A stretch of 64,000 nucleotides of DNA from Trichoplusia ni. Lineage: Eukaryota; Arthropoda; Insecta; Lepidoptera; Noctuidae. Location: positions 248,001-312,000 of the forward strand of contig NC_039501.1 in the NCBI RefSeq assembly GCF_003590095.1, given 5' to 3'. The notes beneath the pieces are model-generated. The model worked only from the letters and a program-made list of their open reading frames with translations, was not told the DNA's origin and searched no databases. Positions 12,201 through 25,085 of the stretch are shown here, one piece after another. A program made the translations under genes and the position numbers. Numbering within the stretch: position 1 is the stretch's first letter; each line of letters opens with the position of its first letter.

Positions 12201-12740
12201 CTAAATTGTAGACGGTACCGTGACAAGTTTTTGCAATAAAGTATTTATTCCAAGAAATTTAACGTAAAGAAGTTTGTGTAGGTACTCGTAAATCATATAG
12301 AAAACCGTACATCATCAGCTCATATTATTTCCACTAAAAAAACATTAACTTTAAAGCTATTTGTAAATTATCTATCAGCATTTGAAGGAAGAGTATCTGT
12401 TTAAAACTAACTATCTGAATTGTATAACCGACATAAACACATTACAAAATAATAAAAAAAGTTTGTTCAAAATTATAGTTCATTTGTTAACGCGGAGGCA
12501 TAGTTAAACAAAACGTCCACATCTGCATACTATTTAAACCGCTAGAGTTGAAAAAGTATAAAGTTGAAAACACTTTACCCCTTTTACATACTAATACGCT
12601 TTCGCAGCACAAAAGATAGACAATTCCATTGAAGCATAAGACTCTTTGACCAATCGCTTCCAACATTTTATTACTGAAAAAAAAAAAAAACTGGGGGTCT
12701 ACTACCATATCTCAAAATTCTGGATACAGGATTATTTTCG
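9244..12740. other. intergenic sequence, mostly unassigned
   Basis: About 3.5 kb of AT-rich DNA. 11030-11245 reads on the minus strand like a dispersed-repeat segment I have a vague memory of. 11405-11470 (GGTGAAGGAAAACATC) resembles the tail of the SINE at 57177. Two overlapping opposite frames at 10351-10674 look like chance. Confidence 0.35.
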
Positions 12741-12795
12741 TTGTGAAAACGAGAACCTGTTCTACACCATGTAGAGCACCATCCCACTTCAACAA
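12741..12795. repeat. hairpin repeat family P, copy 4
   Basis: TTGTGAAAACGAGAACCTGT and TCTACAC are mirrored by GTAGAGCACCATCCCACTTC and AACAA, leaving a very short loop. Arms match the family P pattern. Confidence 0.6.
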
Positions 12796-13659
12796 TAGCA
12801 GTCGTAGTTTAAGAGGCACAGTACGGCTATACTGTACCTTGGTACTTAGGTACCCTCAACTGCCAAGAACAATTTGAGTAAAAAACAAAAAGTTCAATTG
12901 AACTAACTCCAAACTTATTAACGTTCAAATCCATAGTTAGTTCCCTCGATTAAAACTTGGTTCAAACTTTACCTTGATGTGATAACTTTTGGGAATAAGT
13001 GCAAAAATAAACTTTTGAACTTTCGTTACTCACAGTAGTTTTGAAGAAGGGGGTTTATTTATTAAATCGATTTGCACTCTTTGTTATTGAATTTTGTTTT
13101 GATCGAAATTTTATTGTAAGTTATTTTTGTAATTAGAGGAAAACCTAGTACTTAATTGCAAAAAGAGCAAGATGACAAAACATTCGTAGATAGATTTTTG
13201 TTTTCAACCACTCTGGCTATAATAAACACCCAAACTAATTTTGATATAACGTGACTCATGGTGGTCGATCGGAAAACTGCTTTCAAATTATAATAAAAGA
13301 ACCGTCAGAAGAAAGCTAGTACTAAAATAAAATGCCGTCAACATCGACTCTACAATATAACACATAATGTAAACATTACTTCATTTTATTTGACATATTA
13401 AAAAGCAATAGGTTGTAATATAAGCTTATCGCTTCACTCGTAAACTTTAACTGGTGGTTACCGTGTAACTACATTGTTAGGTTACAGTAACTAGACGGTA
13501 TGTTCATTGATATTGCTGTGAAGGAAAATTTTGTACCTTTTAAGTACTGAAAATTTCATGGACTGGATATACTAGACGATTTAGGTGTTTAATTGTTCTG
13601 ATTTATTAAAATAATGATGTACTAATAAATGAGTGATTAACTGTGTGTGTCAATTAATT
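12796..13659. other. intergenic sequence, nothing recognised
   Basis: No supported feature. Confidence 0.4.
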
Positions 13660-13775
13660 GAGTGATTGAAAGTCGAGTGGTATAAGACAAATCCACAGTT
13701 CCGAGTCTGACTGTTTTTGTGACTTGAATGTTTGTGTAAGCCCCTTTGGGTGGGAGTCGTTATAGAGAAAAGAAT
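13660..13775 (+). repeat. S2 SINE fragment
   Basis: Starts at a degraded A-box (GTGGTATAAG), then keeps CCGAGTCTGACTG and TGTGACTTGAATGTTTGTG followed by an AAGCCCC stretch, as in the other S2 copies. Box B is deleted. Confidence 0.5.
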
Positions 13776-16029
13776 GTTCGTATGCATTATAAAGAAAAAT
13801 AAGTTTATAAATCAATACAGTGAAATAATCTTGAACTTAAACACTTAAAATCATATTTTTACAAACAATAAAATACTGAGAAAAATCGTCTCTACAAAAT
13901 TTACATACAATATTTCCAGTGACAGGTATATCTCCAGTACAATAAAACCTCCCGTTAAACCCCGCTTTATACAACAATATTGCTCCATCGATACCAATGG
14001 CATACGATTCAATCTCCAAATTGTAATTTGGCGCAAAACTCGTTCGGAAACCGCGTCGACGAGTTAAATCGTCGGAGATCTCAATTTACCCATGTTCCAC
14101 GCTAAATTACTTCTCGCACACACAATTGTAAAAATTTAAAACAATAACAATAAACAAAGAATAAAAACAATCCAAAAAATCCCTAAAACACACTTCTGAA
14201 CGCATTTTGGCACAGAACCCACATTCTACAAATATTTTCATACCAACGGATAAATTTTGAACTAAAAGATTCCATACATTTTTACTTATTTATATAGACT
14301 ACTAGCGCCATCGGGAACTGCAAGAATAAATTTGCTGAACTGTAGGTTATGACGTTCCCGCGCAGGATTATAAATTGTTGCTTTTAGCCAAATTAAATTC
14401 GGAACACTTAAGGATGAACGAGATGCGACTACACTAAATTTGAATGTGGGAAAAGGATAGGTATATGATTCGAGTTTCACTTGAAATCTCGCCGTAAATG
14501 CGTTGTTTATAGTAGGCATTTCGAAATGATGTCTTTTAATAATGTCGTTGTGTGGCAATAAAACTGTCTTGAAGGCTTAGTACGTGGATGTGTGGGGGGG
14601 GGGACTCACTTAGGAAATATCGTTAAAGGGTGAAACGGGGTATAATGTACGCAGGTTGAGACAAATGACTATTGATTCTTGAGTATTCAAATGTGCGATC
14701 TGGTTGCCAAATAACGTTTTGTATTCTTAAAATAAATCAATGTAAGGAGAAAAAAAGAGAGTAGAATTATATGAATAAAAGTAAGCATATGCTGTGGGTT
14801 ATTCAAGGCGGATGATGTTGATAAAAATAATGATGTAATAATTCTTGAAACACTTTCTGTAGCAATCTACATGTAATAAAAACAAAATATTGAGGCAGAA
14901 TACGATGCATTCAACAAATATACTTTAAAAGAAGCACTAGAATGACCAAAACTCAAAAACCTCAACTAGAGCAAAATCAAAACATCATACAGAGCATTTG
15001 TTAACATTTCAGCAGTTTTCTTAACTGTACCATTAATAATCCTCTTTACATTTATACAACTACATCACTATCATACCGTTCAGATAAATAGACCACTCTT
15101 CGTCTTGTCAAAATAATAAATTTCTGCCTGTTAACTGCAGGCGAAACGATTTTCATATCTCTATCTCGCTTTAACACTCTGAAATTTATATAACCGTCTC
15201 TTACTGATATTAATATTACTAAAAGAAACGATTTGTATGGGAATCTTTTGTATCTGGGAATGTATCAAACATCAATCGTGGCATCATTTATTTTGGTCGC
15301 ATTTTCCTTTGTAGGAGTTGATGGTGAAAGAGTATGTTTTTTTATGGTGATAGCATTTTCTTAAGGATTGTGTAATGGGTGCTATTTGATGCTTTTTATT
15401 TAGAGGTTTACATCAACCTTTATTTACGAAGAGAAAATGGAACGGGATGTTTTATGACAGTCATTTGATGCATTTATTTATTCTTCGAATAAAAGTGGTG
15501 TACGAGTATATTATCAATATTTTTTTCTCTACTAGTCGTTGTTGATGTAAAAGAAAATCTTAAGAATATATTTTTTTTCAATTGAGATATACTAAGTTTA
15601 AACACAGCATTGTCAATTTAAGGCAGTATTTTTTATTTTATGCAAAATACAAACCCAAAAATAGATACTAAAACGAGGCCTATGAAATAAAATATTTCAC
15701 AAACCTGAAAAACTTACAGAAATACTTCTAGTAAAAAATATAGTAGATATAAGTCATAACATGTGAAATATAGGTCGAGCCGCTAGGCTATGTCCGCTGG
15801 AAGTGCTGAATCTTGAAGTAATGATGTTACTGGATGCTACTGCAGGAAATAAAGACGTTTTGGAACATTTCGGTCGGCTAGTTCCTGAGTGACGACGTGT
15901 AAGGCTCCTTCACGAGATTATGCAAGGTAATACATGAAGGTTTCTGGACACAGGACGAATACTAGTGGTAAATTCAATACTGTCGTTTTGGCGACAATAG
16001 TCCATTTTGATAATCCATATTTTTTATTA
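13776..16029. other. intergenic sequence, nothing recognised
   Basis: AT-rich with a G9 tract near 14596. A 90-codon minus-strand frame (14286-14558) shows no family features. 15770-15970 is less AT-rich but was not identified. Confidence 0.35.
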
Positions 16030-16305
16030 AGACTCTTGCACAAAGGACTTTAATCCTTTTGGGTAGACGCTTCACAAACATTGTAACGGTAACGGTAACA
16101 TGCAGAAAGACAGATCACTTGAATGCTTGTTAAAATAACCCAATTGGGTGTATGACTAAAAACAATGTTGGTCAGATAGATTTCTACTATGCGCGATGTA
16201 CGACTAGTGTGGTTTTGATCACCACGCATGACAAAAAAAATGTGATCCACGAATGGGTATTCTGAATCTGAGTCTGTCTTGAATGTTTGTGCATATTTCC
16301 AGCCG
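16030..16305. repeat. composite of two opposed S2 SINE fragments
   Basis: 16035-16085 carries the S2 3' segment reversed (CACAAAGGACTTTAATCC, CTTCACAAACATTG). 16236-16290 carries it forward (GTGATCCACGAATGG, TCTGAGTCTGTCTTGAATG). Between them, GTGTGGTTTTGATCACCACG looks like part of a tRNA-like head. Likely two independent insertions or a rearranged copy. Confidence 0.45.
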
Positions 16306-16930
16306 TAGACCATGATAGTCTCAGTCGTTTGATTGGGACTAATGCTGCCATTAGTACTATAAAAAAATATCGTAGGTACAGTTTAAAACTTCAAAATAAA
16401 TCACGTTAAATTCCTTGATGCCTCAATACACAGGTGTTTATTATGTGAGCCTTTCGATGTCTACCCACCATAGCAACTTATAAAAGCACCCTCGAGCACG
16501 TGGCAGACAGAAATCCTTGGGACATTGCCTCGTGTAGGAAAACCTTGAACCAAAGAAATAACGATGTCTTTTATAAAACAACGAAATAGACTTCTATATG
16601 TTTTTTACTGAGACTCTGCAATACAAAAGATGAGTGACTCACTCTGTTGTAAATGGTCAATTTAAAGGAACTAACTTTCCGAATAAAAATAAATTCAGTG
16701 TTTGACAGCCCATTTACTGAGAAAGGTTGTAGGATTATATAAAATAACGCTTTCTATACTTAATAGGACCAAAGCAATGAAATATGCCACATAAACTAAA
16801 ATGAATATACACTCAATATTACACAGAAAGACAAAAAAAAATTACTACTCATTTCTTTAAAAAAAATATGGCTGACCTGTGAAAGAAGAAAAAAATATTT
16901 GGAAGCAGTATCGCTAACAAGAATTTTTAT
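16306..16930. other. intergenic sequence, nothing recognised
   Basis: No supported feature. Confidence 0.4.
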
Positions 16931-16934
16931 TTTC

Positions 16935-17225
16935 ATGTTTTAAAATGACATTTTACAAACAATATTCCAGAAATGAAATACATAAATTCTGCAAAAAGTT
17001 TGGCATCAACATCATCTTTTACATTATCATCAGAGACTCAGCCAAAAAACTCCAACTCAAAAAGTAAGACAATGCCTCATCCAGTTTGGTTTATCCTTGT
17101 ACGTGCCAGCAGAGCATATTTCAGGCAAGTTTACGATTCGCCGGCATCTCGTAAATATGAAGCTGGAGTTATGTCCAAACTGCACCATGTATCAAATATC
17201 CAGTTAACAGCTCCTTGTAGAACTA
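16935..17225 (-). pseudogene. possible decayed coding remnant, family unknown
   Basis: One minus-strand frame is open for nearly 100 codons apart from three stops (one TAA, two TGA). It reads like ordinary protein between them, e.g. VNWIFDTWCSLDITPASYL and CLKYALLARTRINQTG. Each stop is one substitution from a sense codon. The plus strand is also open over 92 codons, so a chance open region is possible. I do not recognise a family. An old mobile-element or retrocopy remnant is the most economical reading. Confidence 0.25.
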
Positions 17226-17929
17226 ATAGATTTAATATCAGTTTATATTGAACTTGTTATCACTAGTTTAGACCACGGGTTCGCCTGATTTTGTATTTGT
17301 GATCAAATAGAAGGGACGAAGAAATAAAACTATTATATTTACCAGTTACAATCATCTTCAATGTATTATAGGTTTAAAGAAATTTAGTAGCTGGTTTACT
17401 TTTATAGGTTTTCTTATCAATAACGCGTTTCTTTTTCTACAAATGTTATATTTTGTGACTTTTCTTGAAGAAACCGAAACAAATTTGTAATGAAAATATC
17501 TTGAGCATATTATACTATTTTATATTATGCCAATAGTGGGCAAAATTAGCGAATTATAACTATTAGTGAATCGATGCTGGGAGATCAGGGCTGGCGATTT
17601 GAGGTTCAAAAATTTGGAATTAATTTGCCTTAGTCTTAGATTAAATTAGATTAATATTAAAACACTACAAAATACACACAGAATACTACAGAATTACTTT
17701 TTAAATTACAGAATTATTATTGATATATAATGCCGCGAGTAAGAAAATCTGAAGCTTATAATCTTGATGTAATTTAAGGAATCAAACTACATAACTACGT
17801 AGCAAAAGGTTTTCGTCGTAACTTTAATAACGTGGTAAGGTGGTAATTGGATCACATTAACAGCTCAGGTACGTAATATCTGGAATTCAAGTTTAATGTG
17901 GTTTGTTAGGGTTTCATGTCCAACGTGTT
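17226..17929. other. intergenic sequence, nothing recognised
   Basis: No supported feature. Confidence 0.4.
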
Positions 17930-18055
17930 AAAACGGAACTCTACTACTAAGATAGCGCTGGCTGCCAATCTGTCCGTCCGCCTCTCAAGAGGGTTGCCTC
18001 AAAATAGTGATAGCTGAAAGTCGAAGTTTTCAGAGATGATGTAATAATGTAAGCA
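17930..18055 (+). repeat. family D repeat fragment
   Basis: Shares CTGTCCGTCCGCC and a TTTTCAGAGATGATGTA segment with copies at 21535, 45600, 52555 and 62605. Typical intact lines read like TCACTGTCCGTCCGTCTGTC and TTTTCACAGATGATGTATTT. Confidence 0.5.
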
Positions 18056-18629
18056 TGCCACTGTAACAAGGTAAGCATGTTACCCTTTCAAAGACAACTA
18101 TCTTATACGGCTATTTTATCATACAAGTTAATTAATAAATTGAGCATTTATATTAGGGCATCAAGAAAAATTGCAAGATTTAAAAACACTGCAAGCCAAA
18201 AATACACTTTAATCCAATCTAGCATCAATCATATACGAATCCAATTCTGTTTCATCATTTTTACCTAGCACTAAGCTTTCTGCTTACCCCTCAAGTTGGA
18301 ATAACGATAAACTTGTGAGAGGAAAATGCAGCGAGTCTCAAGCGTTCAGAATGATTGCCATCCATTGATCTTGCTGCAAGTGGGGCACTTACCTGTTCTC
18401 AACTCGACTTGAACGATACTTACAATGGAATTATATTAATAGAATATTATCAAGCCTTGTGTTATTTTGTGTCTGTTTTAGTGTATGAAGTACCAGATGG
18501 TAGAAGGTTAAAGATATAGTAAAGGTTTAAGAGCTTAAGGGAAAATTTAGAGTATTTTAGGAAAGTTCGCCATACAAGCTGGGAAAAAAACAAAAATGTG
18601 ATGATTTGATTATTCGAAAGATGGTATGA
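18056..18629. other. intergenic sequence, nothing recognised
   Basis: No supported feature. Confidence 0.4.
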
Positions 18630-18765
18630 ACCAGCTGCACTGACTTTCGAGTGGTAGAGGTCCGATCAGGAATACTTGTTCCGAGTCTGGTGTATGCTAC
18701 TTTATGTTTTTGGAAACCCACGCGACACAAAGATAAAATTCCATTCAGCCGTTTTTTTTTAATAA
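18630..18765 (+). repeat. S2 SINE, internally deleted
   Basis: GAGTGGTAGAGGTC (A-box region) is followed directly by GAATACTTGTTCCGAGTCTG and, further on, ACCCACGCGACACAAAGAT. The box B segment is missing. Confidence 0.5.
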
Positions 18766-20009
18766 GGAAAGGTAAAATTACTAAATACAGGGTACACTAA
18801 AGACAAGGAGTTCTTGTCTTCGTCTATGAAAATGAAAGAGGCAACATGCCTTCATACTTTGACTTTTACATAGCCCAAGCCCATATGTCAAAATCAGTAT
18901 TCTTCTCACACCTCTAACCATATAACTAGGATCTCGAACAAATCCAATACCAGGAATAGTCTTAGTACTCCATAAAACCTAGGCCACTGTGACGTCATAA
19001 AACTATGTCTCATCGTAAAAGCAGAAACATTTCAGTTCTTACTTTCATGGTCTCTTAATGTCGTTCAGGAGATCGTAACGAAGGCAATAGATTTTCAGGA
19101 GAACGTGTTGAAGTAAACCTGTCACTTCTAGTTGGGAATATGTGTTTGGCAATATGTCTCATGTGAAATGAGTGAAAATGAGGAGCTTTTCCAGTTAATC
19201 CTATTGTTTAGGCTCTGTTTTCCGTCTAAATTTCACTAGGCTTGTACATCATGAACTATGATAGCTAAACATTTAAAATGAACAGAACCAAAATGATAAT
19301 AAAATAAAACGTCGAGGTTCAGCCGCACATGGTACGGTCATGCATTTGATTGGTAGTAACAAGTAATGATTTTTTTATTCTATTTGTACGAAACACACAT
19401 AGAGCTGACTGCATAGTGCAAAGTATCGGATATATGTGGCATCCAACGAAGACTTCATCCCAGTTTCAGTCGTCGTAATTTTCGTGGTCTCATAAGGCTA
19501 GTAGAATTTGAAATGATTGATTTCGCTTAAAATAGACAACACACAATACCCCTACCGTTCTCCATTCTAGAACCAAAAAAAACTTGATATCCAGGCTTGC
19601 TTATTCTAAAAATCCTAACTCTAATATCAAATTCAGGTTCCACGTCTCCATTGTCACTCCATCCATCAAATTTCAACAAATAACCAGAAAACAATGCACC
19701 AAACCTACCATCATTCCAAAACTTTTTCAGGTGTAATTCAGGCAACGACACAAAAAGTACCTCTGTCACCCAGACGTCCAACATTGTAAACATAAGCAGA
19801 GGCCATAAAAGTCATCTCGATCAGTTACAAAGTAGGCTTGGTAAAAGTTTGCGGGAGTATTTACGACGTGGCGTAAACAACATTGTTTGCGCCGACTGTA
19901 AAATGTACTGTTTTGTATTTGAATGATACAAATTACTACAAAGATATGGGTTCTCTTAGTTACATAGTCTGTTGGAAGTACAGGACTGTAATGTTTTCAT
20001 TATCAGATC
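18766..20009. other. intergenic sequence, nothing recognised
   Basis: An 88-codon minus-strand frame at 19527-19793 was inspected. It starts with ATG but has no domain, homologue or splice context I can name. Confidence 0.35.
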
Positions 20010-20085
20010 GATTCGCGAGGCTGTGTCAGCTCATGATTAAGCCGGTTGGGTCTGAAACTAGTCAGGTTATTCAGATAAGAACGCA
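20010..20085 (+). repeat. family M fragment (right half of a MITE)
   Basis: GTCAGCTCATGATTAAG, GGTTGGGTCTGAAACTAGTC and GGTTATTC correspond to the right half of the MITE at 3090-3243. Confidence 0.5.
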
Positions 20086-20089
20086 TTAG

Positions 20090-20925
20090 TAAAGAGTTCT
20101 TGAACGAATGACTTGTTTTTGATTTTTGCAAAAGAAAATTTGATCATCTTCTCGTACACAGTAAAATTGTTAAAAAAAACAGTTTTGAAAACGTAACAGA
20201 GGAACTGAATTGAGTGAGGTAACCATAGTGAATAAACGCATATTTTCGGTAGACCTTTAGCTTCCACAAATATTTGCAACAATTTTATTACCTCTATTTT
20301 CTTATTACTTTGCATCTTTAATTATTAAGAAAGCCAACAAAAATTTTTAGTTTATTTTAGTTTATCCAGAACAAAAAGTACAACGTTGAAGTGGTATCAG
20401 TGCTTCATATATTAACTATAACCTTTTCTCTAGAATACTGGGTATAAAAAAAACCAACAAAAAGCAAAAACCTCCTTAGAAAATGCCATAAAGTGTTGAT
20501 GAAAAGTAACAAAAAATCTACATGTAGCAAAGGATATTCGATATTGTTCCTCGTGGAAAAACTGATGATAATGACAAGTGATATTTGGTAAAAAAATGGC
20601 GACTACCATCGGATGACGTCATGAGAGTAGACGCGTCTATCATAAATCATACAGGCCATTATTGGCTAGTTCAGGCCAAGACAACTCAGAGGCAACAGAA
20701 GTACCATTTCATATTTTAGAGAAGATTTTTTTACACTATTTTATGTCTACGAATGAAGTAAAAAATGTAAGCCAATGAAGATTTCTGGCCGAATTTGAAC
20801 TCTACTCTTGGGGAAATAAATAGAAGGAGAGAAGGAATGATTTTGCCGTGCAGTGAGATACTTATGGCTGATAATCTTAAATTAATAAAAGCAGATACTC
20901 CTACATACAATATAAATAAAATTGT
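20090..20925. other. intergenic sequence, nothing recognised
   Basis: Contains one isolated TGACGTCA near 20625. No gene is visible. Confidence 0.35.
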
Positions 20926-20929
20926 AAGT

Positions 20930-21090
20930 TAAGTTTTGCGTCCCTGTGTACAACTTTAATTATTAATGCATACAGAGATTGTCTTTAAGTAATTGTAGCA
21001 CTACTGTCTCCTGTACTTGCTTTTTTTACATATGTATCTAGTGTATACAATTGTTGGTAAACCAATAAAGATAAAATAAAAATAAATTAA
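20930..21090 (+). repeat. probable LINE 3' tail or processed transcript end
   Basis: GTGTACAACTTTAATTATTAATGC followed by ACCAATAAAGATAAAATAAA and an A-rich tail is the usual 3' end of a 5'-truncated non-LTR retroelement. No coding part remains. Confidence 0.4.
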
Positions 21091-21103
21091 TAAATCTAGA
21101 ACC

Positions 21104-21135
21104 GGCCCAGATGTTCTAAGTGCTGGATAAAAGCT
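21104..21135 (+). repeat. family C fragment
   Basis: GTGCTGGATAAAAGCTTC matches the centre of the GCTGGACATAGGCCTC repeat in degraded form. Confidence 0.35.
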
Positions 21136-21534
21136 TCTTCCCACGTCGGATAAAGACTAAGAAATGAGAAATTATTGTAAAGGTGTATCTATGTATATAA
21201 TCTTGAAATATATCGAAAAGAGAATAGGCAGAGGATAAAATAAACAGATGTAAATACTTCTACCTACTTAAAAGTCGTATGCACTTTTCAAGAACATTAA
21301 AATCTTAACCTTCTGTAACGTTTCTGCGTCATGACCGATTCCAATCGTATTAGTTGATATGATAGATTTACTAACAAAAGATATTTGATTTATGATGTTA
21401 TAAAATTCGCTATGATTATCATTATCATGGTGCTCGGGTTAATGTGGAAATGTTTTGATTGCTCGACTAAAAAAACTGTGTTGTTATAGGGTGGAAATTT
21501 TTTTATAGAATTGCACTAGTTCTGGCTCGCGGTG

Positions 21535-21760
21535 TTACTTGCTTACATATTGCTATATGAAAAAGGTAAAAAAGGAAATCTATTACTAAGGTTTCACTGT
21601 CAGTCCGTCCGTCTATCATCAGGCTGTTTTTTTAAAACCTTGACATCTAGACAGTTTGGATTTTCACAGATGATATTGTATTTCGTTGCAGTTTTAACAA
21701 TAAAATCTAAAAATACAATGTGAGTCCCACTCGCACTTCACTGTTTTTGTCTTTCCTGGG
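21535..21760 (+). repeat. family D repeat
   Basis: Contains CTATTACTAAGGTTTCACTG, TCAGTCCGTCCGTCTATCA, TTTTCACAGATGATATTG and the end motif CACTCGCACTTCACTG. The element is non-coding. I remember this family as widespread in Lepidoptera. Confidence 0.55.
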
Positions 21761-22135
21761 TTAATGATTCAATCAGATGTTCAAATCAGATTGTTTATTT
21801 CGGAGATAAATGTGTCATAAGATACCTACTATTTCATATAGAACTATATTATTTCCACATAAAAATACGTAAGTGTAAAAACTTTTGGACCGTTTTGGTA
21901 TTCAACTAAAATATTTTCTACTTATCATAAAAGTGTTAATTTCAACGTAAAATTGTTGCACGAAAACAATATAAATTTAATTTTATCGTCAAAAGAATTG
22001 AAAAAAAAGTAACGCAGGTATTCAAAAGGAAACTAACATAATAACAAAATTGAAAAACTAAGTTTTAGCATAAGAATGACGCTCATAATTTATCAACTTT
22101 TTCGCTACAGCAACACTTGCAGCCGAACTTAGGAG
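21761..22135. other. intergenic sequence, nothing recognised
   Basis: No supported feature. Confidence 0.4.
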
Positions 22136-22192
22136 TGTCACTTGAAACCGGTTTCAACCAGTTTCAGCCGGTTTGCACTGGTTATAACTTGT
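22136..22192. repeat. short degenerate tandem repeat
   Basis: Four consecutive ~10-11 bp variants of CCGGTTTCA(A/G)C. Low copy, no known family. Confidence 0.4.
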
Positions 22193-22790
22193 ACGTAGGG
22201 TTGTCGCAACTCGAAAAATATTTTGGTAACAGAAAAATGTTGAAAAGCTAATTTTTCCTTTTTTGTTGCTTTGTGACGTTGTGAGCGGGTTGCGGGGAGT
22301 TTTAAGAAGTTGTAATATTTTGCCGGTGGAACTTTTCTTGATTTTCGTTTAAAGAGTTTCTTTTCTGCAATTATATTCATTGGAATGAGTTATTGAATTA
22401 CTTTTGCGTTTTGTGTAGTGTTTTGATTTTTGTTTGTATAAACTGAAGGGCGGTTTGTTTTTAGTAGGGTTGTAATCCATTTAATTGCGTATATTTTAGT
22501 CTTGTTTTGAAACGTTTAGATGAGTTAAGGAAATAGCATTGGTACGGTTAGAAAAATATATTTTAGTGGCAACCCTAGAAACAATCTTCTTAATAAAACT
22601 TAGTTACTACTGTTCTATTTCAATTGGAATTAGACATTTTATTTTAAACTTTATCTCAACTAGAATAAAGTGCTAGTTTCATTGCTAGTATTTTGTGACT
22701 TAATCAGAGGTTCACGATAACTATAGTCACTTAAAGTAGGGTCTGCAGGTTATTTACCTTTTTCGAGCGCTGAAAAAATCGTTTCAGTAC
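22193..22790. other. intergenic sequence, nothing recognised
   Basis: No supported feature. Confidence 0.4.
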
Positions 22791-22794
22791 ATCC

Positions 22795-23010
22795 GTTTAG
22801 ACGGTTGCAGCTAAGTAGGTACCAGTGTTTTTCAAGGAGCGAGTGCTTCCTCTGACCTCCTCAACACAGTTTCCTAGGCAACACGATACCCCTTAGTCAG
22901 ACTGACTGTCAGACTTTCTAGCTTCTTTCTAAGTACTTGTAACGACTGTCAAAGATTAATAAATAACAGTTTTTACTTTGACATAAATGGTCACCTTCTA
23001 CAGTTGTGCC
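22795..23010 (+). repeat. family R repeat, internally deleted copy
   Basis: TACCAGTGTTTTTCAAGGAG, ACACGATACCCCTTAGTCAG and GTAACGACTGTCAAAGAT match the copies at 48037, 53281 and 63698. The segment between AATAACAG and GACATAAATGGTCACC (the GGGACCC...CGGAGGAACTCG part) is missing here. Confidence 0.6.
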
Positions 23011-24326
23011 TTGGCCTGCAACTCTTCCAAAAGACCCTACTGTAATACTCCCTTCAATTCAAATGTGCTCATAAAGTGAGCCATATCTTAAACATTGTAA
23101 GCACTTTGTCCTTGTAAGGTGAATATTACTACCAGGGTACTTTTAGTACCAAGTGGGAGTATGAATAAAATTTAAATAGATGTTTATTTTATTACGTACG
23201 TAACGACATGAGTCTAAAAATGGTGCTGATTAAAATTTTCACTCTTATACGTTTTTGCAACTAAAACAGTCGTTTCCCATCTACGAGGCAATGTTTGGAC
23301 ATACCACAATCTTTGGGTTTCTCCATATTTTTGAGGCGCTCTACAGCATCATTATTTTACCCTCTAAAACTTTAAACAAGTTGTACAACTTCTTTTTTTT
23401 TTAATATTTTAGAGTTTAATCCTTGCATCGCTGTGGGTTTTACAAACATTTAATTCACAAGACACAGATTAAAAACCGGGATAAACACGGGGATCGAACG
23501 CGACATGTCACGTGCGGAATTTTTGGAGTATTAAACATACAACTGTCAATTAAATATATTTTGCAGTTTCATTAGAATATGGTAAATTAAGCCTTCATCC
23601 ATTAGCTCAAGAAAAACAATATAATCCTATTTATAACACAATATTCAACATAATTCCACTCAAAGCTCCTAATTTCCATAACCTCACACTTCACTACATT
23701 AGAAGCACCAAATATCTCTAACACGTGTCAATGTCAGCTGAGACCTTAGGATTAATGTAATAAGGTTCAAATTTGATCGTTTACGTGTGTAATAGTAATT
23801 GCGAAATGTGAGTGGGTAGCAATAATTCTTCAATTAACTGTGCCTTGAAGTGTAGGGTGTGGTCTAAGGGAAAGGTTTATGAATTAAAATTAACATTATA
23901 GACTCGTTTGGTGTACTGTCGTAAGTTCAAATTCAATATAGTGAAGTGTGTGCTTTTAATCTGTGTGTGTATCCACCACAATATATAAACGCAAGATGGA
24001 TATTATTTTGATTCGTAACATTTTTATTTCTAAATCATTTACTTAGTTGATTACTCTACATATGGATATGTAAAAAAGCAATTGTAGTTTCTTAGCTTAA
24101 GTTAAAGTATGCCTCCATACATGACTCATGAAGGCCTCTTTAAACTAAAAAGTCTGCCCAGTGTAATGTTGGCTTTGAACAAATGTTTTACATATTATAA
24201 AAACCATTGATTTTGATGGTCGATTTACAAACCTAACGATTGAGAAATATTATTTGCATTACCATTTCTTGTACTTAGTGTCGAGTTCGGATTATAGTGT
24301 GTAGGGTAGATATGCGAGTCCATTAC
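23011..24326. other. intergenic sequence with one SINE-head remnant
   Basis: 23480-23518 (GGGGATCGAACGCGACATG, CACGTGCGGA) looks like a reversed tRNA box B with flanking sequence. Otherwise nothing is recognised. Confidence 0.35.
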
Positions 24327-24383
24327 ATTGCTAAAAAGAGACGCCGATTTACACCGTGTAGAACGCTGTCTCACTTCCACAAT
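24327..24383. repeat. hairpin repeat family P, copy 5
   Basis: AGAGACGCCGATTTACAC is mirrored by GTGTAGAACGCTGTCTC, with outer bases ATTG and CAAT pairing as well. The 3' flank (ACAATTATATTCACTTTATT) is similar to the flank of copy 6 at 52912. Confidence 0.6.
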
Positions 24384-24964
24384 TACAATTATATTCACTT
24401 TATTAAAAGCGATAGCAAGTTACCAGTACTCCTTTTTCAATCGCTCCGCGTATGACTTAGGCCACACCCCACACATCAGCGGTAACGCGCAAATCAGTCT
24501 AGAGGTAACGATTTATGACTCCTGCTAAGAGGGGACGATTACTGGTAAACAAACATGAATCGTTTACAAACACGAGGGCGCTGCAGTCAGCAAGACAGAC
24601 TTGAAGACTATTCAGTTGATCTGGAAGCAGAACAAAAATGGTTAATTAAAATCTTCATCTTTTGTAGGTTAGGTTGAAAGTCAGATGAGTCATCTTTTTC
24701 TTCTAGCGGTGCCTCATCAACTAGTGAAGGTTAGCTCTCGGCTTGTTGTAGTATGAGTTGGGGAATAGTTCAGATCAGTCTAGATGGATGTATCTTTTGT
24801 GAGATAGGTTCAAAATTGTTTATGACAAGGCTTTTAGCGACTGGTTTAGGCGTCGCGACGTCGCGTTGGCTGTGCTAGCTCATTAAGGAGTCAAGGGTTA
24901 AGATCTGATTGAATAATAAAGAAAACACCTAGTTTTAAGTTTACAGTCATAATAATACGAGATA
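24384..24964. other. intergenic sequence, nothing recognised
   Basis: No supported feature. Confidence 0.4.
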
Positions 24965-25085
24965 ACATTTATTTCGAGAACAGGTAACTGACGCTTATTT
25001 CTTGGGATTGCTCGACTAGTTTTGGACACAACTGCGGTGTCGAGGTCGAGGTAACCCATCCACTAGGTACTTCGATGTCATGGAG
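24965..25085 (+). repeat. family M fragment (left half of a MITE)
   Basis: TGACGCTTATTTCTTGGGAT and TGCTCGACTAGTTTTGGAC correspond to the left arm of the MITE at 3090. The opposite arm is lost. Confidence 0.45.

Noticed and set aside
16935..17225. Selenoprotein reading of the in-frame TGA codons
   Set aside because: There is also an in-frame TAA, no SECIS-like structure is evident, and insects of this group are thought to have lost selenoproteins.
19527..19793. 88-codon minus-strand frame as an exon
   Set aside because: No recognisable domain, and no acceptor or donor at sensible positions; long chance frames occur at this rate in 64 kb.
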